Source: Primulina eburnea (taxonomy: Eukaryota; Streptophyta; Magnoliopsida; Lamiales; Gesneriaceae). From it: a DNA stretch of 64,000 bases. The DNA lies in contig NC_133114.1 in the NCBI RefSeq assembly GCF_022965805.1, positions 2,378,761-2,442,760 of the forward strand, in the 5' to 3' direction. The notes beneath the pieces are model-generated. The model was given only the letters and a program-made list of their open reading frames with translations. It made no database searches and was not told the DNA's origin. Shown piece by piece: positions 1 through 10,440 of the stretch. The translations under genes were made by a program, and so were the position numbers. How positions within the stretch are numbered: the stretch's first letter is position 1; the number at the start of each line of letters is the position of its first letter.

Positions 1-469
1 CTGAATCTTGTAGATTCCTCATTCTTTTATCGCATATAGCAATATCAATTGGTAAATCTATCCCTTCTTTGAAAGTAGCCTTTATCATAATTTGGATTAC
101 TCCGATATGAATCCAGGACATAGTCCTTGCTACTTCTATCTTGAGTTTTTGTAATTCCTCCTTAATTTCTTCGGAAGGAATTAACTGCATCTCCATTCTA
201 TTTCCTGTAAGTTCCATTGGGATTGCCATTTCCCTTCTAGAAACTTTATAGATTAGATGATGCTTTCTGTTTCTTAGTCCAAGACTTCCTAAGAACTTTT
301 CTACCTGTCCTGCAGAGAAACCTTGATATCTCTGTAGACTCGGATTTTCTCTCATGATTCTTTGAACCATGTTATGAGATATTGTTGTCTGGCTAAAAAA
401 CCCAGACAGATCTTCATGTGTTGCGTGTCGAAACACCTCGTCCTCAGTCAGATTCCGATTCTGTTCCAT
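1..469 (-). CDS. Caulimovirid-like movement protein, partial (endogenous pararetrovirus)
   Basis: Read on the minus strand, an ATG at 469-467 opens a frame that stays open to base 1, giving about 156 codons with the 3' end outside the window. The ATG lies inside the end of the coat-protein ORF, so the two overlap by 26 bases in different frames. The stretch near bases 30-120 carries a W-I-H-I-G-V-I-Q-I core followed by an F-K-E-G-[ILV]-D-L-P block. I recognise this as the conserved core of Caulimoviridae movement proteins (30K superfamily), which line tubules through plasmodesmata. The absence of stops suggests a fairly young insertion. The family call rests on remembered motif similarity, not on a search. 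Confidence 0.72.
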   Translation of the reverse strand, partial: MEQNRNLTEDEVFRHATHEDLSGFFSQTTISHNMVQRIMRENPSLQRYQGFSAGQVEKFLGSLGLRNRKHHLIYKVSRREMAIPMELTGNRMEMQLIPSEEIKEELQKLKIEVARTMSWIHIGVIQIMIKATFKEGIDLPIDIAICDKRMRNLQDS

Positions 470-1886
470 CAGATTCTTCCTGACTTAAGACTTCTTCTTC
501 TTCATATATACTTTCATCTGAGGCGATGTCCTCAAATCGGTATACTTGAATAAGATCTTGGTAGTAAACTGCTTCTTCTATATCCGGGGTAGGATCAAAG
601 CGTTTAATATCTCTTTTTTCATTTTCTGGACAGTTGGTCGAGATATGACCTCTTGCTCCACATGTCCAGCAATTACAGTCTTTGAAACTTTCATTGGCCC
701 TAGTATGAGCCCTTCTGAAAGTTTTCTTGGTAGGTGTTCTTCCTGTGCTTCGAGAGGTACTCGATGCTTGGGATGATATCCTACTTCTTGATGGTCCGCT
801 TCTTTGTCCAGATTTATAAGATCTGGCTTTCTGTCTAGACCATACGGTTCTTGGTTTCCAAGAACTTCTTCCACTTCGTGCATAAGGATGAGTCCTAAAA
901 CTTTTTCTTTTATGCTTCTGTGGTTTACTCCCAATAATCGTTGGAAGATCATTTTCCTTACAACACAAAGGAGTTCTTTTGTTGATACCCCTTAGTCGTT
1001 TGTAATTCTTTTGTAATGCTGCCATGTGACACCATTCTGCCAATTTTCCTTTAAGGAAAAAGGCTCTTCTTGCCAACGTATCTGGATTACCAGGTGCATA
1101 TTCCCTTATAAGCATTTCTCTCCAAGGGCTCGGCATTTTTGCGAAGAAAAGCTGCATAGCTATATCTTCTTCGACTCCTGAATTCCATCTATATTTAGTG
1201 AATAACATAATGTATTCATCCACTAAACATATGTCCTGTAATTCAAGACTATACAGAGCTTGAGTGTATTTCTTCTTCTTCTCTGTATCTTGACTGTTGA
1301 AATAGTCTACCCCTATAAAATGTGCTTTAAATAGGGTAGCCATTTTTCCAGCGATCTCACTAAGAGATTCTCCAACTAGGACTGACTCTTTCATGTCTGA
1401 TGAAGTCATGTCCCAAGCAATTTTTACTGATCCCATAAGACTCATTTCCAAAAGTTTAATGAATCCTTCTTTGTTGAGATCGAGTGTTCCTGCTGCAATT
1501 CTCATAGCAGATGTCCAATCATCTATGAGATCTTCTCTGTTTTTGAAGTCTAATACATCAAGGTTAAGCATAACCCCGTAAGGATGTATAGGATCTAAAA
1601 CAGTTTTCCCATAGGGTGTTTGGTGCAAAGGAATTTGAGTTCTCCTTGCCTTTGTTCCTGCTGGGTGTGATCCTCCACCAGTATGGAAATCAGATTGAGA
1701 TTCTCTCATGTTTACATTTCGAGATCCCACACTTTCCCTTGGTGGTTCTTGAGAAGATGACCATGTTATAGCAGGTTGTGTTTCACCTACTGCTGTGTTC
1801 ATCTTTAGATCTACTACTTTGAGATTTGCGAAAGATTCTGCAAGCTCTTGTAGATCCTCTAAACCAATCCTTTCTAAAGTTGTCAT
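444..1886 (-). CDS. Caulimovirid-like coat protein with CCHC zinc knuckle (endogenous pararetrovirus)
   Basis: An intact 480-codon minus-strand ORF. The middle is a gag-like helical capsid region (about residues 90-290). A strongly basic, Arg/Ser-rich stretch follows (about 310-400), then a retroviral-type knuckle, C-x2-C-x4-H-x4-C, at residues 406-419. The end is very acidic, with runs of Glu, Asp and Ser. A basic tract, a knuckle and an acidic tail in that order are the hallmark of Caulimoviridae coat proteins. The start codon shares one base with the stop of the upstream VAP-like ORF (TGATG at about 1884-1888). A plain LTR-retrotransposon Gag is the alternative. It is less likely because a movement-protein frame follows and no LTR borders the primer site. 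Confidence 0.78.
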   Translation of the reverse strand: MTTLERIGLEDLQELAESFANLKVVDLKMNTAVGETQPAITWSSSQEPPRESVGSRNVNMRESQSDFHTGGGSHPAGTKARRTQIPLHQTPYGKTVLDPIHPYGVMLNLDVLDFKNREDLIDDWTSAMRIAAGTLDLNKEGFIKLLEMSLMGSVKIAWDMTSSDMKESVLVGESLSEIAGKMATLFKAHFIGVDYFNSQDTEKKKKYTQALYSLELQDICLVDEYIMLFTKYRWNSGVEEDIAMQLFFAKMPSPWREMLIREYAPGNPDTLARRAFFLKGKLAEWCHMAALQKNYKRLRGINKRTPLCCKENDLPTIIGSKPQKHKRKSFRTHPYARSGRSSWKPRTVWSRQKARSYKSGQRSGPSRSRISSQASSTSRSTGRTPTKKTFRRAHTRANESFKDCNCWTCGARGHISTNCPENEKRDIKRFDPTPDIEEAVYYQDLIQVYRFEDIASDESIYEEEEVLSQEESDGTESESD

Positions 1887-2257
1887 CAGATAAATTTCTT
1901 TTCTGAAACAGACTTGATTAGATTGATCATCTTTTCTTCTTCAGTTAATGGTTTTGACACCACTCTGGCCTTCCCTTGTTGATGTAACAAAGGTTCAGTA
2001 CCAAAGGATGGTGGTAACCAGCCTCCTGAAGTTCTTCTACTGGAACTTGGTTGTTGTTCCAGTTTCTGAATTCTTGTTTGAATATCCTTTAATAATCCCA
2101 GAATTTCTTCTTGGGTTTCAAGGATTTTCTCAACTCGTTGCGGTACAAAATATAGCATATTGCCATAATTTTGGACTGTCTTCTGAATTTCTCTAAGATC
2201 TAAAGAGAGCTTAGAGGAATCTTGAACTATATCCAGAAACTTATTATTTTGAATCAT
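1886..2257 (-). CDS. Coiled-coil VAP-like small ORF of the pararetrovirus segment
   Basis: A 123-codon minus-strand ORF between the primer site and the coat-protein ORF. Residues about 40-70 form a heptad-like Leu/Ile pattern predicted to be a coiled coil. A Pro/Ser-rich linker and a basic C-terminal tail follow. Size, position and architecture match the virion-associated or DNA-binding proteins of caulimovirids (CaMV gene III, badnavirus ORF2), although these diverge too fast for identity to prove it. The stop overlaps the coat-protein start as TGATG, a layout compatible with termination-reinitiation. The ATG at 2257 is the first in frame. Confidence 0.6.
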   Translation of the reverse strand: MIQNNKFLDIVQDSSKLSLDLREIQKTVQNYGNMLYFVPQRVEKILETQEEILGLLKDIQTRIQKLEQQPSSSRRTSGGWLPPSFGTEPLLHQQGKARVVSKPLTEEEKMINLIKSVSEKKFI

Positions 2258-2480
2258 AAGTTTACCTGAGATTTTACCTGAGGGTGTAGTAGTTTCCCCT
2301 TCTGTTTCTGATATCTAACAATAGTTAGATGTTTTTGTTTATATTCCAAAATATTGGAATATTCCTTGTAAATTATTTTCCTTGAACCGAAGTTCAGATT
2401 CATAATTTTTTCAAAATTCTCCTTCTCATACAATTAGTTACTAGTAATAATAAAGTTTGTGTTTGAAATAAATCAACCTT

Positions 2481-2494
2481 TGGCTCTGATACCA
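2481..2494 (-). promoter_or_regulatory. tRNA-Met primer-binding site
   Basis: On the minus strand this reads TGGTATCAGAGCCA, complementary to the 3' end of plant initiator tRNA-Met. It is the minus-strand primer used by Caulimoviridae and many LTR elements. It lies 224 bases upstream of the VAP-like ATG. The bases just before it on that strand end in GAAAA rather than CA, so no LTR end abuts it, which favours a pararetrovirus. Confidence 0.8.
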
Positions 2495-2594
2495 TTTTCG
2501 GGAGCGCGTGGATCAATTAAAATCAAATAAAAGACAAGGGCTTTTTTGGCATTTTTAAAAATCTTTTCTCTCACCAGGTACCAAAACACAAGTT

Positions 2595-2602
2595 CTTTTA
2601 TA
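2595..2602 (-). promoter_or_regulatory. Candidate TATA box of the pararetrovirus segment
   Basis: TATAAAAG on the minus strand, about 100 bases upstream of the primer site and in the correct orientation for a pregenomic RNA promoter. This is motif and position only; no transcript evidence. Confidence 0.35.
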
Positions 2603-3322
2603 TTGGGTACTGATACCCAATTAACCCATAAAATATCATTATCCCATCTATCACATCAAATGAAGAAATAAGGAGTCGGATGTTCAGCGGAATACATTAA
2701 CTCTCCCATCAAAGAAACATCAAAATTCAAGAATCGACTCATTTTACTGAAAAGACAACTTATTTACAGATATATAAGACCGTTTATTATATATTTTTGT
2801 CCATAAATTGAACAGTTTTCAAGTTATTTTTCTTTGATAGCATTTAAGTGTCATCCAATGACCAACCTAGGTTTAATGTTTAAGCATAAGTTTAAAAGCC
2901 CGTTGCATCTTGGAAGGATTTAACTCGTGGATGGTGTTGATAAGAGAGGAGTCATTTCAGAATGTAATTTTGAAATAAAAAAATTTAGTAAGATAAATAA
3001 AATTGGTTTCAAATATAATATGCTACACTATTTAAATATGTTGGGCTGCATTATTTATATTTAAAATTCAAATAAAGCGGCACAAGAGACATACACTATA
3101 CATCATGTGTTTTTTTTCCAGAATTATACCATGTATAAAATTTTCAAATTATGAAAATCTCGAAAATTGAATGTATTGAGAGTCGAACATTTTTTATTAT
3201 TGAGGATAATTTAATATCTATTTGAAAACCTTTTGAATCTATCTCTTTTAAATTTTTTGGGCATTGTTATTTGAATTTTAATAAGACCGTTTATTATATA
3301 TTTTTGTCCATAAATTGAACAG

Positions 3323-3669
3323 TATTGGATGCAATAATTGTTTTTTTAGTAGAACGATGAACCGTGATACTTGAGCTGCTGTGCGGTTTAAAATATTTGA
3401 CTTGCACCATTACCACTAGCTATAGTTTTTGGTAAAGCGGCAAGCGCTAGGTCCTACAATTGGTATCAGAGCAAATGTCAAGGGTTCGATTATCATTGAT
3501 TGCAAGGAGTGCAATTATTGAGAGGGAGATTGTTGGGTGCAATAATTGTCCTTACTTGTTAAAACGATCGAACCGTGGTGCTTGAGCTGCTGTACGGTTT
3601 AAAATATTTGAGTTGCACAATTACCACTAGCTATAGCTTTTGGTAAAGCGGCAAACGCTCGGTCCTACA
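3323..3669 (+). mobile_element. TRIM (miniature LTR retrotransposon)
   Basis: Two LTRs of about 136 and 139 bases (3323-3458 and 3531-3669) share most of their sequence. They flank a 72-base interior with a primer site TGGTATCAGAGC at 3461-3472 and a purine tract (GAGAGGGAGA) just before the second LTR. The second LTR runs TGTTGGGT...CCTACA; the first begins TATTGG and has decayed. The flanks read AACAG and AGCAG, a 5-bp TSD with one change. Copy A of the surrounding duplication has the uninterrupted site at about 2815. Confidence 0.88.
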
Positions 3670-3729
3670 AGCAGTTATCAAGTTATTTTTCTTTGATAGC
3701 ATTTAAGTGTCATCCAATGACCAACCTAG

Positions 3730-4435
3730 CAGGGACGGAGTCAGGATTTTGGTTCAGCGTAGGCAACCATATATTATAATTAATAAAGCAAAAAAAAAAA
3801 AGAACAATAATTAATCGACAGCTAAAAATAATGTATCATAAAATTTGAACACAAGTTACGCACAGCCAATAACATTGATAATTGATGGGAAAACTTCAGA
3901 AAAATGAGGAACAACGACGTGTACAAAATCCAAAATAAAAAAAAGATATAAAATATACGTTCGAAAAATAAGCATTAATTCATTATCGAGTGGAAAAAGC
4001 ATAAAATTATAAAACAATTGAGTGATCGACAAATATTGAACGAAACAACGAACCTAAAATTTGGTAACATTTTGGATTTTTTAGAGATTATGATAGATTA
4101 AGCAGTAATTAAAATGAATTGGAATGATTGTTACTCAAAGTATACGACGTTCGTGACTCGAGAAATGAAAACACATACAAAAGGCTATATAGAGTGTATA
4201 CTTGGATACTAATAACAACTAAAAAATTGAGTCTAAACTTTGGGTCTACAAATTATTAAAAAAAAATTGGATCAGCATAGACAGCTAAAAATATAATAAT
4301 AACATACACAAATTAAAAATTTAGAAATAAATAAATAAATATATATATATAAACATATAAAAAAATTTTATATAAAAATTTTTTGGCCCAGTGTAGGCAC
4401 CAGCCCACACTGGGCCTATGCTGGCTCCGCCCATG
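3730..4435. mobile_element. Non-autonomous hAT-type element, copy 1
   Basis: Bounded by an exact 8-bp TSD, CAACCTAG (3722-3729 and 4436-4443). Ends are CAGGGACGGAGTCAGG and, inverted, CATGGGCGGAGCCAGC, the CAGGGGCGGA-type hAT terminus common in plants. The interior is AT-rich with no transposase. It shares long stretches with the element at 13618, so both are one family. Confidence 0.88.
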
Positions 4436-4856
4436 CAACCTAGGTTTAATGTTTAAGCCTAAGTTTAAAAGTCCATTGCATCTTAGAAGGATCCAACTCG
4501 TGGATGGTGTTGATCAGAGAGGAGCCATTTCAGAATGCAATTTTGGAGTAAAAATTTTAGTAAGATAAAAAAATAAAATTGGTTTCCAACATAATATGCA
4601 ACACTATTTAAAAATGTTGGTCTACATAATTTATAATTTAAAATTCAAATAAGATAGCACAATAAACAAACATAATACATCAGGTACTTTTGCATGAATT
4701 ATAGCATATATTAACTATTTCAAATTATGAAAATCTCGAATATTGAATGCATTGAGAGTAAAAAATTTCTGATTATTGAGGGTAATTTAATATCTATTTG
4801 AAAACTTTTTGAATCACTCTCTTTTAAATCTCTTGGGGTGTCTTATTTGAATTCAA

Positions 4857-6074
4857 GAAGACAGTTCGAGATATACAATATAGAACTAGTTTTGGAAGAA
4901 AAATATTATACATCAACTGTTTCAAATTAAGATAATATCGAAATAGCATGCATTTGTAGTCAAACATTTATTATTTTCATAATGTGGAATTTTAATTAAG
5001 AATAAAATAATGATGCAACTATGGTAAGTAAATTTGTAAATTTTATAGATAATGTGTGAATTTTTGGGTAAAAAAAAAAATGAATGAGATATGGTAGCTA
5101 TGAGTAAATTATAAAGGAAAATTTGTGTTTTTTGTCATATATATGTAACTATTTGTGATTATGGTCATGTATGTTAATTAAATTTCAGTCTTATTAGTAT
5201 ATCTTTTAATTTATGATAATTTTAATTTTTTTTTCTATTAGGAGTCTTTATGTGACCCTGAACGTATCAACATCACATCGCTGTCACAGTGTGGCATCGG
5301 TGTCATGTCATCACCACATCGAAAAAATTGCTAAATTGAAAAAAAAAATGAACAAATATAGAAAACTAAAATTTGACAAGATAAAGGAGTAAAATCGCAA
5401 AAATGTAAAAATACAGACCAGAAGGGAAATTTTTTTGCCAATTTTAAATTTACTAAAATACAATTTTATGAAATGAAAAAAAAAATTACTTTTTAAGATA
5501 ATATGAATATTTTCGTAAAATTTAATGTTGGTACTTTTGAAATTTTTTTTAAAAAAATTTTAAATGGTAAAAAAAATTTCAAAAGTACCATTTAACTACC
5601 AACTCCATGTTCCGTATGTTCTTTCCTTTCATCAGCTCTTCTAGCTACAGTTTCAATTTCAAAAGTCGATAGATTTCATTTTAATTGTTTTTAAATAAAA
5701 CTGATGTCATTCGCTTATTTTTTTGCGGATTATATGCATCGCGGGTACTATGACTCGTTATTTTTAAATTATTTTTATACCCATTCTATCATTTTTTATA
5801 ATTTTTCTTTTAATTTGGAGAGATTTCTTCAAAATTTATGAATATAATTAAAACGCTAATCTAATTAGTGTTACTCCGAATTGAGAGTGTTAAGAGGTCT
5901 CACATCGATTAGATATAATTACTGAAAGTTGCATATATGAACTTAGAAAATCGGCGTACTTTGTTGAACTTGACCTTAAATCAGGCCATTTTGAAGAAAG
6001 AAAGGAGTACGATTGATTGACCGATGGACTTGGCTTGGGAAGGATCGGATGGATTTGGTTGGGGGTGGAGCGAT
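4857..6074. other. Intergenic AT-rich DNA with a 20-bp inverted repeat
   Basis: No ORF of note. A perfect or near-perfect inverted pair (GGTACTTTTGAAATTTTTTT at 5530-5549 and its complement ending at 5589) could be a tiny fold-back element. The rest shows nothing I can assign. Confidence 0.5.
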
Positions 6075-6082
6075 CATTTTAG

Positions 6083-6757
6083 CAGTGTTTTTATAACCGG
6101 ACCGTTAATCGAACCGGTCAAGTCTTAAAAAATGGTTCAACCGGTTCAACCGGTTCGACCGGACGGTCGAACCGGATCAATAAAATTAATATTTTATTTA
6201 TTTTATATAATAAATAAAATAGTAAAATATTGATTATTTATGTTTTTATAGTTTTTATTTAATTTTTAAGATGAAAATTACAATAAATATCAAAATAAAA
6301 ATCATTTTTCAAATTCAAAAATCCAAATTACACATAACATGTAACCAAATAGTGATAACCAAGTTTAAGTGTCCAAGTAAACATCAAGATTAATTATAAA
6401 AAAAGTAGCAAACATCAAGTTTCTTATAAAAAAAGTTGCAAAACCGTCGCTATTTAGCGACGGTTTTAAAAAAACCGTCGCTAACTAGCGACGGTTATTC
6501 TTTAACCGTCGCTATATAGCGACGGGTTTTGAAATAACCGTCGCCGATCTCTGGGCAATTTTTTTTATAATTTCACAGACCCGGCCGGTTCCTGAAGACC
6601 GGCCGGTTTCCGGTTTTTCCGGTTGAACCGGGTTTTAACCGGTTTTTTCCGGTTAAACCTGTTTTCCGGGTTTTTATTTATGTCCGGACCGGTCTGAAGG
6701 CCGGTTCACGGTTGAACCGGTCCAACCGGCCGATCCGGTCCGGTTTTGAAAACATTG
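6083..6757. mobile_element. Non-autonomous hAT-type element with CCGGTT-rich ends
   Basis: Exact 8-bp TSD CATTTTAG at 6075-6082 and 6758-6765. Termini CAGTGTTTTTATAACCGG and, inverted, CAATGTTTTCAAAACCGG. Sub-terminal regions are packed with CCGGTT/AACCGG motifs in both orientations. The middle (6437-6545) holds three palindromic pairs of the form ACCGTCGCTA...TAGCGACGGT. No transposase. Confidence 0.88.
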
Positions 6758-6864
6758 CATTTTAGCGGAGAGATATATTTTAATAAATGTATGTAAATTA
6801 TCAAAGGACAGTAAAGTAAAATTGTGCCACATACGGATTTGAAATTAAAGTGCCGATTCACAAA

Positions 6865-7046
6865 GAGTAAGTCTCTTATGAGATAGTCTCACGAATCTTT
6901 ATGTGTGAGACCGATCAACTCTACCAATATTTACAATAAAAAATAATACTCTTAGCATAAAAAGTAATATTTTTTCAAGGATAATCCAAATAAGATATCC
7001 GTCTCACAAAATACGACCCGTGAGATTGTCTCACACAAATTTTTGT
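6865..7046 (-). repeat. GAGACGGTCTCAC dispersed repeat, copy 1
   Basis: A ~180-bp element with palindromic GTGAGAC...GTCTCAC motifs near both ends and a conserved core (ACAATAAAAAATAATACTCT, AGCATAAAAAGTAATA, CAAATAAGATATCCGTCTCA). Other copies lie near 11.57, 24.79, 32.41, 35.75, 40.40, 49.77 and 59.44 kb. Confidence 0.85.
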
Positions 7047-7120
7047 GTTTCACAAAATATATTACAGCGGACTGGATCTTTATTAAGACACGGGCATAAG
7101 GATTTTAATCTAATCTATTA

Positions 7121-7121
<1 letters not shown>

Positions 7122-7164
<43 letters not shown>

Positions 7165-7209
7165 CATATATGGTTATTTTTGGGAAAATATTGAAAATGT
7201 AAGAATTTT

Positions 7210-7247
<38 letters not shown>

Positions 7248-7265
7248 AAAATAACCATATATGCC
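7122..7265. repeat. (AT)n tracts with a 20-bp perfect inverted repeat
   Basis: Arms GGCATATATGGTTATTTTTG (7163-7182) and its exact complement (7246-7265) enclose a short spacer and a second (AT)n run. A first (AT)n run precedes the left arm. This could be a small fold-back element or a microsatellite-flanked hairpin. Confidence 0.7.
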
Positions 7266-8260
7266 ATTACTCGATCTGTAATAATTTATGCTAAAAAAAT
7301 TGTAATAATATAATTTTTTTGAATAATATTATAAATGAATTAATATGACGTGACACCTATTATTACAATTTTATTCTCAATAAAATCAATTATACCTTTT
7401 GTTTTTGCAACATAACCAAACAAAGCCATCATATATTCAATCAGACCAGGAAATGTGCATATAATTTTCCACCAAGAATTTTTAATTATTATGTTGGACA
7501 GATGTAGCGTACAAATTAATCACGTAATATTTAAATAATTATAAATTGGACAAAAATATAATTTAAAAATGTTGATCCCATAAAAACTAGTACATAACGA
7601 AGCTGCCTAATTATTACATTTGACCATCCCATTGCATTTCAAGTCCTGCTCAATTTTTATTTGCGTTCAGTTTGGTCACGGACATTCGAGAAAATAAAGG
7701 TTTGGTTTATGTTTCACCTGAAATAAGTTTTATTCTATAATTTAACATATGTTGTTTGATTGATACTTTTGTGTACTTCACGTATTTTTATTTTGAATAT
7801 AAATAATCAATTGAATATATTATATTAAAAATAATGACGATATCATCACATCAAGTGTAGCATAAACCGGCTCGAAAATATACGCACATTCAATCAGAAG
7901 ATAAATTTGTTTATCGAATAGAAATATATCCTTTTTAAGGGATCAAGGGCATAGCTAATATTTTGATTCAGTGTAGATAATAATATACTAAAATTAATAC
8001 ATTCAAAATTATATAAACTTTCTAACCAAGTAATTATTAATTTGGTCACAAAATAATTATCTTATGTTTGGTCTTTTCGAGTTTTCATATTTTAAAATTA
8101 ATATACAATAACTTCATTATCAACTGTTAGAAATATTTTTCTCTATTGTCTCTCTATATAGACAATAGATTATCATTCATTCAATCATCTCTTATTTGAT
8201 TGAAAACACTTTCTACAATAACAATTGCAACTCGGTAGAATTAATATAAAATATATTATT
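7266..8260. other. Intergenic, nothing recognised
   Basis: AT-rich spacer with no credible ORF on either strand and only short low-complexity runs. Confidence 0.6.
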
Positions 8261-8265
8261 ATTAT

Positions 8266-9881
8266 TGTAGAACCCGTAATTTGGACTGCGTATAAACCAT
8301 GCATAATTCCTAGTAATTTAATTGCTTGAGTATTTAAATTCTTTTCTTTAAATTTATTTATTTTACGCAGTAGTTTAATTGTTACCTTTTCAATTAAATA
8401 AGTGAGGCCGGACTGGAGATGGAGTATTGAGATAAGCTAATAAAGATTTATTTAAGAAGTGGTAATTTAGCCACTGGTCCCCGCCCTCGGTCTCAACATC
8501 ATCAGTACCTACAACAATCAAGTCTAGTGAGTCTAAAGACTCAATATGTATAATCCCATCAGCCGACACCCACCCTCCCCACAGCAGCCACGTTCAGATT
8601 TCCAGCAGCGAGGCTTCGGCAGTAGCGTTTTTCCTTGCTAGATTACTCCCCGGTGCTTCCCCCGCGGTGCAACTCTCAGATTTCTCGCTTGAATTCTCTA
8701 AGGCATGCCATGTACCATTATTTTCCGCATCATGCACGTTATATATTGCTGATATGTGTGTTATTTTCTTGAGAAAAGTTCGATCCAACGTGCAGCATGT
8801 AGTTTCATTCGTTTTGATCATAGCATGCGTTCTTCATTGTAACTCACGTTTTTGTTATTTCCTACAAGGGGCTGTCGAGTTTGATGTTAGAGGGTCTGTA
8901 CATGGCGTGAGGGAGGGTCTCATGGTGTTGGAATCGGGAAGTGGTTGAGACAAGGATGAAACCGAGCGGGCTAAGGGATAGGTGAAATCTTCGGGCGTGT
9001 GATTGCATTGTGGGCGTGTGTGTGCTGGGAATGCATGAAATTGAATCGGTGACACAAGTAGGTCCAGTAAGAATTGGACATGATTTTGGGTGAGCTGAAT
9101 TGTGAGTGGGATGGTTAGGCGTGAGTTAGTGGATCATGTACAGGTGGGAAGAGAGGGATTGGTTCTTGAGGAAAACAAAATAAAATAATAAAATTATGAA
9201 TAACATTAAGAATGTATAATGCAATGTTCGAGAACCTTAGGGGTGGAGTCTTGTGGGTTTAGGACCTTTGGATGATTTTTAAGATATGGTAAAAAGTTGG
9301 GAAAGTTTTAGTTAATCTTGGGTTCGATTCGGGTTAAAACCGGGACCTCGGTCCAAGTTTTAAAACGAATCGGTTAAGTTGCGAATTTGGCTTGAGTTTA
9401 CATTTAGGAACACTTTTAAATATATTTTGGACATTTTAAGGAGTTTGGTAAGCTTCGGGTCAACTTTAGATTATAATGGCTCAGAACATGATATTTTATC
9501 CCATGCAAATTTTACTGTAGTATTTACTTGCTATTTACGATATATACATGTTGAGTCTTTAGACTCACTAGACTTGATTGTTGTAGGTACTGATGATGTT
9601 GAGACCGAGGACGGGGACCAGTGAGCTAGCTTGGGTCGGCAGTAGTGGCACCCGAGGACCTCAGTGCAGCAGTTGTCATTTTATTCCGCAAACAATTTTT
9701 ATCAGTAGTTGGATAATTTTTAAATTGTGATTTTTGGCAACTTTAATTTCTTCCGCTGCGATATTTTAAACTTTGACTTTGTTTATCAGTTTAATTATGA
9801 ACGAGGCAATTTCAGTTATTTTTAAAAAGAAAATTTTTAATTTTCCGCAAATTTTCAAGCTAGCAGTTTCGGGTCTTCACA
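8266..9881. mobile_element. Solo-LTR-like element with 5-bp target duplication
   Basis: Begins TGTAGAACCCG and ends CGGGTCTTCACA, the inverted TG...CA ends of an LTR, flanked by ATTAT at 8261-8265 and 9882-9886. The flanks are ATT-repeat rich, so the duplication is weak evidence. The sub-terminal motif around CTAGTGAGTCTAAAGACTCA recurs in the LTR-like block near 27.6 kb, suggesting a Ty3-gypsy-type LTR. Small ORFs inside (8594-9055) have no recognised domains. Confidence 0.65.
8471..9623. repeat. ~81-bp inverted repeat inside the solo LTR
   Basis: 8471-8551 (CCACTGGTCCCCGCCCTCGG...) reappears inverted at 9543-9623 with only a few differences, 1 kb apart. A normal LTR does not carry this, so the block may be composite. 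Confidence 0.8.
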
Positions 9882-9886
9882 ATTAT

Positions 9887-10440
9887 TATTATTATTATTA
9901 TTATTATCTATTTAAAAATAATTTTTTGTGATTGTATAGTAATGTATGACAAATTTAATTCCAAAAAAAATACACTGTATAGCATATTATGTAAGATGTT
10001 GAATTTTAGAATTTCTTAACCATTACTAAAATATTTACTATTTGTATAAATTTGATAGAGACGGTATAGAATATGTAATAATTTGATTTTTATTTTTTTT
10101 TAAATTCCAGCATAGTGTGCAAGAATGGAGCCCCATGTGGGTAGTACAGCACGGGTGTGTTCTTCTATTTTTAATATTTTGCATTGAGATTTTAGCCCAA
10201 CCGAACCTAAAAAATTTAATTTTTATTTATTTATCCCCATTATATAAGTAGAAAAAGAAACACAAAGCCTATAAAAATTACCAGACTTATATGTTTTTTT
10301 TAAAAAAATTTGTCCCTTTTTTTACCAGACTACGTGTCTGCTTGAAATTGTTCATGACATTGATTTTTACGTAAAACTTGCAGAGTAATTTGTTTAGAAT
10401 GTTATTCGGAAAGATGGATTTCAATAAAAAAATACCAAAA
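9887..10440. other. Intergenic, nothing recognised
   Basis: AT-rich DNA starting with an (ATT)n run. No coding or RNA feature seen. Confidence 0.55.

Larger units (their letters stand above)
2774..4856. repeat. Tandem duplication of a ~507-bp unit, second copy split by two insertions
   Basis: Copy A spans 2774-3280. Copy B starts at 3281 with the same sequence (ATAAGACCGTTTATTATATA) and ends near 4856. Copy B is interrupted by a TRIM (3323-3669) and a hAT-type element (3730-4435). Subtracting both elements and their TSDs leaves about 510 bases, matching copy A. No coding potential was seen. Confidence 0.85.

Noticed and set aside
578..952. Second minus-strand ORF inside the coat-protein region
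   Set aside because: An alternate frame of the coat-protein ORF, without conserved motifs.
2481..2660. 5' LTR of an ordinary retrotransposon beside the primer site at 2481
   Set aside because: No CA end abuts the site and no direct repeat was found; a movement protein is not expected in such elements.
8594..9055. Short host genes inside the 8.3-9.9 kb block
   Set aside because: Frames are short, lack domains and lie within LTR-like borders.
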